From the NCBI RefSeq assembly GCF_014805625.2, contig NW_023998426.1:2924410-2988409 (forward strand): 64,000 nucleotides of DNA. The letters are read 5' to 3'. The notes under the pieces are model-generated. The model was not told the origin of the DNA. It saw only the letters and a list, made by a program, of their open reading frames with translations, and made no database searches. Positions 13,745 to 25,520 of the stretch are shown piece after piece; the stretch's first letter is position 1; every line of letters begins with the position of its first letter. The stretch comes from Glossina fuscipes. Lineage: Eukaryota; Arthropoda; Insecta; Diptera; Glossinidae. Made by a program: the position numbers and the translations under genes.

Positions 13745-14040
13745 TTCGTAAGTATTCGAGAGACTGATCCAATCCGAACCATTTTAAACAGCGTTTCTTC
13801 TTAGGCCAAAACGCATGGGTATATCAAATTTTACCAAAATATCTCCAAATTTTGCGACTTGTAGATATAGAACACAAGAAGACAAAATGGAAAGATGGAC
13901 GGACATATTTCAATTAAATCAGAAAGTGATTCAAAATTAATCACCGTAATAAAAGATGGATCTCTCAAGTATCTCTGGGTACTGCATACATCCTCACAAA
14001 CTTAATGTACGCTTGTATCACAGGCAGTGTAAGGAATTAT
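13745..14040 (+). repeat. dispersed repeat A, copy 3
   Basis: Contains 'accattttaaacagcgtttc', 'ttaccaaaatatctccaaat', 'agatatagaacacaagaaga', 'aaagatggacggacat', 'aatcagaaagtgattcaaaa' and 'gcatacatcctcacaaactt'. This is the same internal order as copy 2. Open frames crossing it are shadows of the repeat. Confidence 0.7.
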
Positions 14041-14049
14041 CAAAATATC

Positions 14050-15940
14050 AAATTTGTGCGTAACTTTGCCTTAGACTCACAAAACACAAAAACGTCAGTA
14101 CACTCGCCAAAAAAATATGTACAAATCGATCGCGAAAAATCTGCCAAAATGCATATCTGTCTACTTGAAGAGATTAAAGTTCGATTTGTTTATCTTATAT
14201 TACATTTATTGACCTATATTCCCATTAAAATGAAAATAAAACAAATTAAATAGTTTTATAAAACTAAATTGCGTAACATCAGCATTTTGAACGATCCGGA
14301 TTTGAAATTCATCACCTGATATCAATATTTTTTTTTATTTTTTTTTTTTTGCTTTATAACAAACTCTGCATATTAAGCAGAGACACCCACTTTGAAAGCT
14401 GTACAATGTACAATGATGGTAAAAATTGATTAGAAATTCTGCAATGATAGTTTTAAGTAAATTTTGGCGAATTCCAATCGGCGATAAATGAATATCTGCA
14501 TGATTAACGGTAGCAATCATAATGAATTCATAAATGCCACTCAATCGTGTTGCAATTGCTTAGTAAGAGGCTCGTGCCCAGACTCAAACATGTGCTTTGT
14601 TTACAAAGAGTAATAGGTAAGCAAAATCACTTCAAAGATATAAAGATATTTACGGCTTTACTAAGAAATAAATGATTTTAAATGCTACACTACCTGTAGT
14701 CAGGGTATATTAAGTTTATGCGGTCACCTGCACCGTCTAGAAGGGCTTAGACTGGACTTTTATTATTCCAATCAATTTCGAATGATCCTCTGAATTCACT
14801 TAAAAATGTCTCGATCCGAAATGGATCAAAGCCATTTAAGGATTCCACTTGAGAGTGTACTTGTGCCTGACGTGTGCCTGCATATTTTTACGATCACCGT
14901 GTTGGGCATACGTTTCGAGATATTTTAATGAAGTATGGCAGCTCACAAGTTTTAGCTTCGCGACGAAATTGAATGCAAACCAAACTATGATTACGACAGC
15001 TCCCCATATAAGGCATCATTTCGAGAAAATGGCCGTAAAAACCAAACTTTCCACTTTCAGGGTTTCTCAACAAAATTTTTATTTTTTTTTATACCAAACG
15101 AATGCCAGATAATCCAATGGCGGAATCCGGCCATTTTTTGAAAACAGCTCTCATATGACAACAGAATCTAATTTTTGGCATTTTATGATGAAATCGCCTA
15201 CATAATAATAACTTGGAGTATAAACACACATTGATCTATTATTCGAATCACTTTACAGTTTCCCATGAAAAATAGTTCTTTAAGTTAATAGTTCACAAGA
15301 TCTAATTTCGATACTTTATAACCGAAAAAGGGGTTTAGGTATTTTTTTTTTCTATGCTTCTCAAACTGTCTGTCATATATTCTATATAAATGAAATATTA
15401 TTCAGAGTACGTATTAGTAGTAATAACCAGCCGTGCTCGACCATAACTTTTTAACTTGTTTCATAGCGCTTAAGAAGACTTTACTAGCTTTATATTTGCT
15501 ACTACGAGAAAGGCCTAGTCTGCGCCACAAATAGCGTTTGTGGGACAGAAGCAAAAGCGACTTTCGCCAATCGATTTTTTAAACGATTTAAATGTGTTCA
15601 CAAGTAACATGTGGAAAACGACTTTCATACCTTTACTTAGTTAAGTGAAGATTTTTATAAGACAGCATCATAGTTTGAAACAGATTTTTTTTTTGTTGAA
15701 ATAACTAAAACGAATTAAAATGTTGTAGTTAAGTGCGGGCAGCGTAGAGTACTTTGCAACGAGCTATTCAGAGTACGACATTGAATAAGAAGTACTCGTA
15801 GAAATCGCTGTATCCAAAATTTTCAAAAGGGTGCGTCGTTTATCTAAAACATGTTAGATGTTCATACAAAACATATTAGACCTAACAAATTTCAAAAAAA
15901 TTTTCCCGAAAATCGTGTAGATTATAAGAATCACGACTAT
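14050..15940. other. intergenic, no supported gene
   Basis: AT-rich, with poly-T at 14328-14351 and 15342-15352. No exon-like segment, no recognised transposon protein. Confidence 0.5.
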
Positions 15941-15944
15941 CAAG

Positions 15945-16100
15945 TCACTACTTCGCGGGCTTAAATTTCAGTGCTGTTTCACTATACCTAGCTAAAGTGA
16001 ATGTTGAGTCGGCAAAGGCATATCGATTGGGTCTCTTTCTATCTTTCCCCACTTGTTTCCGACCATCATTGTGTCCCACATAGAGGAGATATTCCCAGAG
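15945..16100 (+). repeat. SINE copy, plus strand, diverged
   Basis: A B-box-like 'gcgggcttaaatttcagtg' near 15957 is followed by a body with 'tctctttctatctttcccca' and 'ccgaccatcattgtgtccca'. This parallels 16405-16640 and 40090-40330. A repeat A tail and a (GA)-rich tract (16140-16170) follow directly. Confidence 0.5.
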
Positions 16101-16139
16101 AAATTTTTCATTTAAAAAAAAAACAGACAGACAGACGGC

Positions 16140-16170
16140 AAGAGGGAGAGAGAGAGGGAGAGAGAGAGAT
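16140..16170 (+). repeat. (GA)n-rich simple repeat
   Basis: GAGAGG/GAGAGA units directly after a 'acagacagacagacgg' tract that belongs to a diverged repeat A copy (about 16110-16290, ending near 'gcacgcatccacacaagcct'). Confidence 0.85.
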
Positions 16171-16404
16171 TTAAAAAGATTCAGAAAATAGTTTTGATTC
16201 GATTGCTGCAGTAAACAATGGGTCTACGTCAAGTCGCGTATGTTTCTGGGTTTTGCACGCATCCACACAAGCCTAATATACACTGACCAATTAATAAAGA
16301 ACAAATCTGAATAACATATGTTTAGCGGCCTTATGTTGTCCGGTCGATATAGATGCTGTCTTTATGTAAACATATGACAGTCAAAATATATAAGAATTGG
16401 GTCT

Positions 16405-16640
16405 ACCAAGGCATAACTCGCGGGTTCAAATCTCAAGTGGTATGGTTTACTTTGGTCGTAGCTGTAGTGAGTATACAGTCCACAGAGGTATAACACTTGG
16501 GCAGAGACAACGACCGGGCTGCAACCGTCATCTCTATACCTCTGTTTCTTTTCTCAATTCCTTCTGATCATTACTGTGTTACACGAATAGGGTACATCAC
16601 CTGAGTGATGGTCATATAAAAAAAAAAATAAAAATAAAAA
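16405..16640 (+). repeat. tRNA-derived SINE, plus strand, with A-rich tail
   Basis: 'ctcgcgggttcaaatctcaa' supplies a B-box-like element. The body continues through 'gtttactttggtcgtagc', 'ctctgtttcttttctc' and 'gatcattactgtgttacacg', and ends in 'aaaaaaaaaaataaaaataa'. A tRNA-like promoter at one end and an A-rich tail at the other are the usual layout of an insect SINE. The 5' head is shorter than in the copy at 4395-4655. Confidence 0.65.
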
Positions 16641-16704
16641 CAAGAAAAAATATGTTGAACTGACTGGCGAATATATTCACATATTATATATACATAGATA
16701 TATA

Positions 16705-16729
16705 TTAGGTTGGGGCGAAAGTTCTGTCG
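16705..16729 (+). repeat. possible mariner-type terminal inverted repeat
   Basis: A segment beginning 'ttaggttggggcgaaagttc', preceded by TA, resembles mariner-family ends (ttaggt..aaaagtt) and the TA target duplication. I found neither a partner end nor a transposase frame in the following 400 bases, so this may be a solo end or a coincidence. Confidence 0.4.
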
Positions 16730-17009
16730 TTCTTTAATTAAGCATTTAATTTGAAGAAGTTTGACATATTTCTCAGCGATCGAATGATCCCTTGCAATCT
16801 CAAAGTGATTATCTACGAGTTACTCCTCAGTAAGAACCTCAAAATGGCATTATCATCTTCGTCGATGATCTTCATTGAAACTGATATCTCTCCAACGAAA
16901 TTTGACAAGATATCTTTGACGGATACGAACAACATTTACACCTTCAGTTTTCCCAGGCAACGAAGGCTTTGCTTGCTCTCCGTAACTTATGCAAAGCCTT
17001 AAATGCACC

Positions 17010-18247
17010 TTATCCGGTTTGGACTTCGCAAGTGACTGATAAAAAGTATCCAAGGCAATCCTCTTATATCCCACGAGAGATACACTAAATAATAAGATGT
17101 ATTGCAACTATGTGCCTTTGACTTGACAAGCACAATTACTTGTAAGGCGTAGGGTGCAGTGAATCTTTTCCATCAACCTATCGGATGTATACAACAGAAC
17201 CATGTACCTGTTTACATATATACATATTGCCCTTCTTAGTAATTGTTATTTCTTGATTTTCAAAGTTGACATGAGAACTTTAATAAGAAAATAATTGAGA
17301 TCACTAAGTTGCTCTTTCGGTTTAGTTTCTCAGGACGTGATCGCAACTTTAATGAAGACGGCACACGCACATACGGATGAAGATATACCAGAAACAAGAG
17401 GGTGTTAATAGCTAGCGTAGATGTTAGGAGTACATGTATTAGTAAATAAGTGTATGAGTCTTTGCAGGAAAGCCTTAAAACTGTTATTGCAGAGCAAAGA
17501 TTCTTTTATCTATATCTTACAAGGGTAAGTGTTATGTGTTTATTTATTTTTTTTTTTGTTCGATTAATTTATTGAGTAATGTTAAGTTATGGACGCACAG
17601 ACCGACGTAATGTTCGCCAAATGTAATTAATAATGCTTTTAATGTGTGTTGGTAACTTATATTTGATAAACATACACATTAAAATTTTGATTCTTGTTCG
17701 ATGCTTTATGCATAAAAATTTTTCTTTATTCTCAGTTCAGCTACAGATAATAAAGTAATTAATGAAATTCTAGTTCATGCCATAGGTATGCGAGAAAATT
17801 CATTAGCGACATTTCAATCCTAAGATATGAAATGTGTAGATCGTTAGAAGAAACGAAATTCACCGCTCTACAGCTTTATAGTGCCATAGTTAAGAGCGAA
17901 TCTCTCCGTTTGCTTTAAAGCTGATAACGCGATGGTGACAATGATTGCACATGTCTGCGTGTTTCTCAAAAAATTAATGGTGAACATGAAGGGTATATAC
18001 ATACGTTTGTTGGAGATTCTTTTGTTGTTGTTGTTGTTGCTGCTGCTGCTGTTGTTGTTTTTAATAGGCAGTAAGTTCATTCGGCATATTGTGTTTTATG
18101 TCTTAGCTTAGCTGAAATCTAAACAAACTTTAAACCGTGCAACGAGCCCCTTCCCAACTAATAACGATCGCAGGCAGATGCACAGATGTGCATAGTATAG
18201 ACAACAAAAAATTGAAATGTCAGTACGAAGCTATCGGAGGCAACAAT

Positions 18248-18290
<43 letters not shown>

Positions 18291-19200
18291 GCAATGTAAA
18301 CGTAAACATTGGCAAGAGATGCTTATTGCGAAAAATTGGTAAAATAAAAGAATAATTTCATTTGATTGCTTGCGTTGTTGTTGTTGTTGTTGTTCGCTAT
18401 GTCGATGTTGCCGTTCGCTGTATATCTTTTGTTTTCCACTCTCACAAAAAGGGAACACAACTAAATCATTATTTAGAATTTTTTTTTTTTTATTCAATTT
18501 ATTTTATTCAGTTTTTATTGCTGGTTGACTGCAAACGTGTAAACGGATGAGTTTCAAATAAAATTTTCATACCGCGTGTTTCAATTCCAGTTCATCTTAT
18601 ACAAAAATGAAATAATTTTTTTGGCATAAAATAATAAAATGAACAAAAGTAAACAAAGTAAAATTACATTTTTTTAAATGAATTTTTTTGAATTAAAATT
18701 TAAAACTTTGCGACCGCCTGGAATCAGAAATTACGAGATTTAGAAAACAACAAAACACCGAAAATAGAAGATTAGAAAAATTGAAAAGATTTTCAAAAAT
18801 TACAACAACATTGCGTTAATAATGAATTAAATCATATTGAAATAAAACAAAGGAAAAAAAATCGTTCATTAAATTGCATTTTAAAGAATATAAAAAAAAA
18901 AAAAAAATAAGAATAAATTAATTAATAGAAAATAACATACATACATACTTACATACATATGAAGTATTAAAATAAACTTAGAACGAATGAATAAAAATAA
19001 ATTAAATAAAAAACAATTTACAACAATTAAGGGATACGCTGGTAAATTACATGTCGCCTTAAGATGGCCTTAATATGAAGAATTATGTTGTTGTTGCAGC
19101 CATCGCTACAAAAAGGGAGCAAACTTGTTTACCGCTCACAACCTAGACTTTAGTCCGTTTGATATGCCATGACTTGAATAGCATACGTGCTATTTTAATT
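17010..19200. other. intergenic with opposed CAA/GTT tracts
   Basis: No supported gene. There are three triplet tracts: (TTG/CTG)n at about 18022-18060, (AAC)n at 18241-18290 and (GTT)n at about 18375-18395. The asparagine-rich and cysteine-rich frames over them are products of the repeats. Such tracts are common in fly 5' UTRs, but I cannot tie these to a transcript. From 18550 to 19060 the DNA is very A-rich. Confidence 0.5.
18241..18290 (+). repeat. (CAA)n microsatellite
   Basis: About sixteen near-perfect AAC triplets. Flanked within 200 bases on either side by complementary GTT tracts. Confidence 0.95.
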
Positions 19201-19359
19201 GATAGGTTTTGACAAATGCATATTGCAGCGCTTATGCCGCTTGCTTATGCGGCTACAAGTCGAATGTGAAATTCAAATTCAAAAAAGGGGAAATATCTCG
19301 CTCGATTACGTTTGAAACGAAGAAAAGACAGGAAAGGCGCCCATTAGCTTGCGGCTTTA

Positions 19360-20870
19360 TTAGCAGCTTGCGGAAAGGTTACTTCTCCTCAGCTTCAAAA
19401 GACAGGTTCATTATACCATTGTTTAAAACAGATCATAGAGGGGATATCGAAAACAATAGAGGCTAAACTGTTTGAGTCATTAGTGACAAGGAAGCCATCA
19501 TTGGTAATCAAATCTCTTTTGTCTTGTTGCCAGCACGACTTTTCAAGTGACCGATCGGCGTCCAGTAATTTATTGGAATTGATTTGTGGTGTGCATCGTG
19601 CTCTTTCCCAAAGGAAACAAGCTAATATGATTTATACGCACTTTTTCAAAGGTTCTGAAAAAACTGCCCGCAACTTATTAACCTATACATTGAAAGCCAT
19701 GCGTTTCTCGGGAAAAATGATCGCCTGCTTTAAATAGTACCTAACGGGATGAAAACAACAAGTGCTGTTCAATTCAAACTTTTCACGTTAGGTTCTCGGT
19801 TCGTCGGGTGTCCCCCTGGAGAGTCACCTTGGCTCTCTTTTGTTTCTTTTATTTATAAACGACCTTCCCACCTATATTGATGTATGCTGATGATGCAAAA
19901 ATTTTTCGTAGGATAACTTCCATTGCAGAAGTAGATCAGATTTGCAGTCAGATCTCAAGGAGATTGTCTCTTGGTGCTTCAAAAATGGGAAGTTATTAAA
20001 CCAACAGAAATGCCAAAAATTTATCCTTTTCTTAATGCGATGACTTATCTACTAATTATTACCACGGGGCTTATTTTTAATGATCAAGTGGTCGTCTTTG
20101 ACTCCATATTAAAATTTAATCATCATATCGAAAGAATTAGGAACGAAGCTACAAATCACTTCTAAGGTTTATGAACAGATGAAGTAAGCCAGTTGATAAT
20201 CTCTACACAACTAAAAGACTTTACAAAGCGTTAGTCAGGTCGACGATAGAATTCACTTCGATTTTGTGGGCACCTAACTACAGATGCCATATTGAGCTTA
20301 TTGAATCCGTTCAAAGAAGTTTTTGCCTTACGCAGTTTGGGTTGGGGACCTGACTGATTGATTTCTCCCTCTATCTGAACACAGATTAAAACGAATTACT
20401 TTTCTCACATTAGCGAAAAGCAACGTTTGGCTTGGTGTGCTTTTCATCATCAAGCTAATGTTAGATAATATTTGCTTCCCGGAAATTGCCCTAATGTTGC
20501 TAATAGGTACACTCTTTCCTCATCAGATTATTATTGCATTGCAGGACTGATTACGAACTTCATAATCCATTCCGTACGCTTTGCCGATTATTCAATCATA
20601 ATTATGACTTATTTGATGCTGCCACAGATTATTATGAAATTGTGAAAAACCGCTTATTAAGATCTAAATACTGTGTATCATTGTATATGGGATAAAATTA
20701 TTGGTAAATGATTATACCTAAAATCCGAATTGTTATTGTGAGGGATTTTGTATTGTTTGTCTTTGTAATTAGTAGCACATTCGCATTCTTTGTAGTCCTA
20801 TGTTGCTCGGAATATTATATTTGTAGCAAACATTAATAAATAATTAATAAGTAAATAAACGAATCCATCA
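19360..20870 (+). mobile_element. decayed non-LTR retrotransposon (LINE) reverse transcriptase
   Basis: Frames that shift several times spell the landmarks of a LINE reverse transcriptase in order. 'FIIPLFKTDHRGDIENNRG' lies near 19408-19462. A block with 'LLELICGVHRALSQRKQ' follows near 19575-19620, then 'GCPPGESPWLS', matching the GVPQGS..LGP box, near 19808. The catalytic 'MYADDA' is at 19880-19897. The C-terminal 'TTKRLYKALVRSTIEF' is near 20205-20253. Multiple stops and frameshifts show it is dead. It ends near 20835-20870 in a short A-rich 'aataaataattaataagtaa' tail. The style is Jockey/I-like, but clade assignment is open. Confidence 0.8.
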
Positions 20871-21334
20871 GTAACACATAACCTGTGAAGCTCTTGACTA
20901 ATGAACTTGACTTGACTTTCTATCCGCACCAAGGAACAAATATTGATACAAAAGGAATATATGCGCTAGGGCCCCAGTAAGCGAACTGTAGTGGTAGTAG
21001 TAGTAATGGCAATATTAGTACTAAAACTAAGTTTTCTTTGTTAGTATAATGCATTATGAATTCATTTGACGGAAGCAAACTCTTATATAGTTAACTGCAT
21101 CGACCTCTTAAGCGCTACACTGGGATGAAATTAGGTTTGACAAAATGACAAAAATATTTTGCAAAATACATTGTTATAGCAAATGGAGATTTATAATGAA
21201 AAAATTTGATGAGGAAATCCGTCAAGACCGGATGAACGAATCATGAGATATATATTCGTCAAAACTGGTTAAAAGTTAGAATTAATTGGGCTTTATCCTG
21301 CTCTACGTGAAGAATTTCCTCTCGACAGCCAACA

Positions 21335-21590
21335 CGTTCGCTCGATCACTCAGGGTATGTTCCCTATACGTATAAAATGGTGATGGTCAGAAAGAAGAGG
21401 GGAGGAAGAGAGAAAGCTATAGGGAATAGACACCGTCTAGAGGATGTATATGCCCAGCCTATAAGTGTCTTCACTGACGGAGCATTGTAAGCTGTAAGCT
21501 TCTTTCGAGGTGGGTCTACTACACTGATACTTGAATCCGAGAACACCGACTTGACAGTCAATTTTTGTTTCAATGAGCTATGCCTCAGCT
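21335..21590 (-). repeat. tRNA-derived SINE, minus strand
   Basis: Plus-strand reading 'cactcagggtatgttcccta', 'ggtgatggtcagaaag' and 'gaagagagaaagctataggg', then 'cctataagtgtcttcactga', is the reverse complement of the body of the copy at 16405-16640. The head end is towards 21590 and has decayed ('tgatacttgaatccgagaac' for the B box). Confidence 0.6.
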
Positions 21591-23172
21591 CTTTTTCTAA
21601 TTTCGGCTTTTAGTGGACCTGAACAGGTTTACTCCGAGAACATCATTTCGATTTGATTGAAGAAAGCAAGCAAGCCTATGTCATTAACTATTGAGTACAA
21701 TGACAAGAAATTTTAAAAGGGATGTTAGTGCCAAACTTAAAAAAGTAGACTGAAATCAAACTTAAAAAAGACACTGAAAATTATAAAATCGTACCAACTT
21801 TACTATATTTACTATCACAATGTAAATAACAAGAAAAAACATGTCTCCTTCTTGATACAACCAATGCAATTTCAAATTCGTAACTGAAAGAGTAAACTTT
21901 CTTTCAAATGTGTGCTTTTCACTCTCGTTGAGGGAAATACTCAACTAAATGATTGCACAATTTTTTCTTACGTCTTTCATCCTTTCTTCATTCGACTGAA
22001 ACTGCTTGCGTTCAATATGTAGATCAATTATCGTAGAGCGCTATATAATCAACAGGAGTAAGTAAATAGTGTTTTCAGTCTATATACACACCTATAAGAT
22101 GTTGTTAATTGTATGGTCTGCAATACCTATGATATAAACGGTATGTAATTAAATTTTCTAAAATAACTAAAGATATGTAACATTGATGAAATCATTTTAC
22201 TAAACCTGAAACTGTTGTTACAGCTTCAATTGATACGAATGGTTTGAATGTATCTTTACTTTTTTTTTCTTTTCTTTCCTTTCCTTCATATTCACGCATA
22301 CATTCATCACTTCAAGTAGAAGTAAAAACACAAAAAATGATTTCTGATTTGCAGGCGTATTAAAGGATCGAGATTAGTTAATGGCTGTTAATGTCTTTTA
22401 GCTTACTTTACCGGTTCACTTGATTGCTGAGCTTATACGAAGACTATATTGAATTTTCTTTATCTGAATAAGTTTTACAAAAACATTTACATCAGCATTC
22501 AGTTAACGTCAGAAAGGCAGACAAAGGTTCCAATACGAATGCACAATTAAACGGCATAAAATCTCTCACTGACCGCCATTGTATATAGATAGATTCTTTA
22601 GATCTTGGATGATACCTTGTGCACGTTACTAATAGTGTCTTATTGCCTTCTTTGCTACAATGAATGCATGTTCTACGTATTTTTGGCGCAATTAACAATC
22701 CCTGCATTTTTCCCATCTTTCAAGTGCAGGCTTATGTGTACTGCCATAATATAAATTTTGTTGTTTCAAGAATGGAAATAAAAAATGAGAAAATAATAAA
22801 CAAGAGGATGTGGGACCGTGGTTTCCGCCACATTTGAGTTAAGACATTCCAAATGAGAGAACTTTAAAAAAATATGGGGAATTTTACAAAGGAGATGCGA
22901 ACCTCTCATCCTCGCTAACTAATATATGAAGTATTTTGCCAAGTATTTTGTTAATTGTCTCTTCGGAACACTTGCAGTTACTTTTATGCGAAGTATCAGA
23001 CAACGCACAGGCAAAGAGATGGAAAGACAGTCTTTACTACATTAAGGCAGAACATTGCGTTGATGAAGTGATATTTATTATTATTATTATTATTATTAAT
23101 TTCGCCAGAGAAATAAATTCTAAGACTAAACTCTTAAAAGCACTAGCATCTAAGGCTATCGGCTTTGATTAA

Positions 23173-23250
23173 AAACTCTACCGCACTTGAGATTCGAACC
23201 CACGACCATTGACTTGCTAGTCGAGATTCCTCGCCTTCGGCTACTCAGGC
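23173..23250 (-). repeat. SINE head only (tRNA-like), minus strand
   Basis: The reverse complement begins 'cctgagtagccgaaggcgag' and contains 'gtgggttcgaatctcaagtg', the best preserved A-box and B-box of the family here. The order and spacing match a type II tRNA such as tRNA-Ser or tRNA-Leu, but the acceptor and anticodon stems do not close well, so I do not call a tRNA gene. No SINE body follows. Confidence 0.65.
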
Positions 23251-25234
23251 GGATACCTCAATTTTATATCTTGCTAATATTTGATGTGTTTATTATTTGT
23301 CGCTGGGCATCGAAAACAATTTATAAAGCGTTAATTGTAATGGATTTTTTTTCTAAAGTGTTTGAAAACATTATAAAATGTTTGTATGATGAAAAAGTGT
23401 AATTTTCAATATTTTTTGATAAAAATTGTTTCACAACTCTATTTTTTGGACAACTCCATATATACGTATTCTTAGGAAATTTGAACTCTTGCATGCCAAA
23501 AAAACTTAATTCTTAATAATTTATGATGAATATGATAGCGATTTGGCATAAAACTTAAGTGGACCCAATTTGAACGATATCGGCCTATTTCTTAGACCCT
23601 ACTCCACACTAGATTTCTAATGAATAGTGAGCCCATCAGAAAAATGGTTATTTTTTAAATATTTTACAATGAAAGTGGCCAAAGTAACCAAAAAAATTAA
23701 CCATCGGGAATTTGGATCACATAGGTCTATTTTTTATTCCCCAACATATATAGGTATTATCAAGAAAAGCAAGTCGTTATTCCAGCTAACCGTAATTTCT
23801 AGTTTTTTATTGCGGAACCTGAAAAATGATAACATTTTCGGATCACATTATGTTATGTTTTAGGCATTCTCCAATGTGCGGACCATTATGAAAATAGAAT
23901 GAAAGTGATGTGTAATTTTTAATGTATCATTACCAAAACTAGTGAATAACGGGGCTAGGTGAAGCGGTGTAGGGTATTTAAAGGTTATCCTTGTCCGACT
24001 AAAATATTCTTAATTTTATTATTTACTTTTATTTTGTTAATAAATTCTTCAAACATTTGTACGCTTTATAGTTATTCCCTTTATTTGGAAATTTGTCGTA
24101 AAATAAATGAAAAACATTTCTATTTGATTCTTAACCGTTGGCGTTGTTTTTTGTGACTTTGTAAATAAATTGTAATTTAAACTAAAAATAGCTGAAGGTA
24201 TGTCGTTAAGTAAATGCGTTAATTTTCAGAAGGTTTTCCCATATGTTTGCTTTTCCAGTCCTGAATGAATCGTATATTTGCTATTGATAACGTAATTTTC
24301 TAATGGATTAAAACTTTTTTATAAGCAAGCATTTAGCCGCACAATTATGACATCAACTGATGATGACAGGAAAAAATATTTTATACATACTTACTATACA
24401 ATTAATGGAATAACTTTATTTTTTGTTATTTACTTAAGCATACAAATCATAAACGTTCGATTGCATAATATAATATTATTATTTGTGAAAAAATGCCACA
24501 GACCGTTAAATGAATGCTTGAAAGAATTTGAAGGTTGAACGCTTGTTAAGTATCATATATATATTATCTTCATTGCAGGAGTGTATCCATCCATTAAGGC
24601 TTTCATTTGTTATACGTACTTATTTTGAATGAGATTAGTTTGTGTGCTTACATCTATTTCGGCTTATCACTCTTGTTAAATTACTCATTTAGATATTAAT
24701 TTGCTGAGCTTAGGATTGAAAGTCGATCTAAGTTGTTTTTAGTTCTTCTACCGCAAGTTCTAAGAACTTATCGCTTCGAAAGCAGTTTTCCACTGTAGAG
24801 CGAAGCGTACTTAAAAACGTGACAAAAAGTTGTCACAATCTTACCTGATGGACTTATAATCCTCTCTAACGCATAACTGTGTTTATATGTTGCGAGTGCC
24901 TTTACGATCCAAATAGCGTTTATGAAGTCTTTGCCTTACGTTATTCTTAAATTTTGGCAATACGATGCTATGTCATTTTTTATCGGCAAACGTATTAAAT
25001 TCACAGAAATTTTTTTTTAACTAAAAGGTGGATATTAAAGTTTAGTAAAAGAAGAATTAATCCAAAGCGTTTCCTTCATGACTATTAGAAAGAATAGTGA
25101 AATAAAATCATGATTCGATCGCCACATATTTCACAAAAATTCTCGCTACACATTAGTTATAGAAAAGACTTGAACTTGAATATCTCTCTAAAAAATCTTC
25201 GCTGTTTTCAAAGTTCATGACGCAGATATTAATC

Positions 25235-25520
25235 ATGGAGCGCTTAAAACTGCATCTTCGGCAATCATTTCTTTTGTTGTTTGATTTGACGAAATCTTTT
25301 GCCGAAGCCCGTCAAAGCCTTTAAAAAGCTTATGGTAATGCTGCTCCATCATATCCCAATTGTCCACGGCTTAAAAGCATTGGTTTTGATGCCAATGACA
25401 GTGAATGGCCAGGAGGAACAATAAATCCTTTTTTGAAGTAAAAAATGGCAGCACCTGACATTCAAGCAACTCAGCCCAGGACAACTTTTACATAAAACTT
25501 GAAAGGAAATTCATAAATTG
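25235..25520 (+). mobile_element. decayed mariner-family transposase, N-terminal piece
   Basis: The plus-strand reading from the ATG at 25235 gives 'HLRQSFLLLFDL', 'KSFAEARQSL', a stop, 'KAYGNAAPSY' and 'RLKSIGFDANDSEWPGG'. This follows the usual N-terminal helix-turn-helix pattern of mariner transposases (HLR..LLFEF..GKSAAEA...YG..A.S...F.SGDFD..D.E.PG). The later portion is scrambled by stops and no catalytic DD34D/E part follows. It is a dead fragment. Confidence 0.7.

Larger units (their letters stand above)
20880..25230. other. intergenic with SINE copies
   Basis: Apart from the SINE copies listed at 21335 and 23173 and a (TTA)n run at 23074-23098, I see no gene. The block near 23950-23995 ('gaagcggtgtagggtattta') is a short word shared with repeat A/B copies near 32085 and 50890. 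Confidence 0.5.

Noticed and set aside
16751..17002. Mariner transposase downstream of the mariner-like end at 16705
   Set aside because: Neither strand shows the helix-turn-helix or catalytic motifs of mariner.
18137..18355. Poly-asparagine protein
   Set aside because: The frame is created by the (CAA)n microsatellite, lacks splice support and has no conserved flanks.
23173..23250. tRNA gene on the minus strand
   Set aside because: A and B boxes are present, but the acceptor and anticodon stems do not pair, and similar heads occur attached to SINE bodies.
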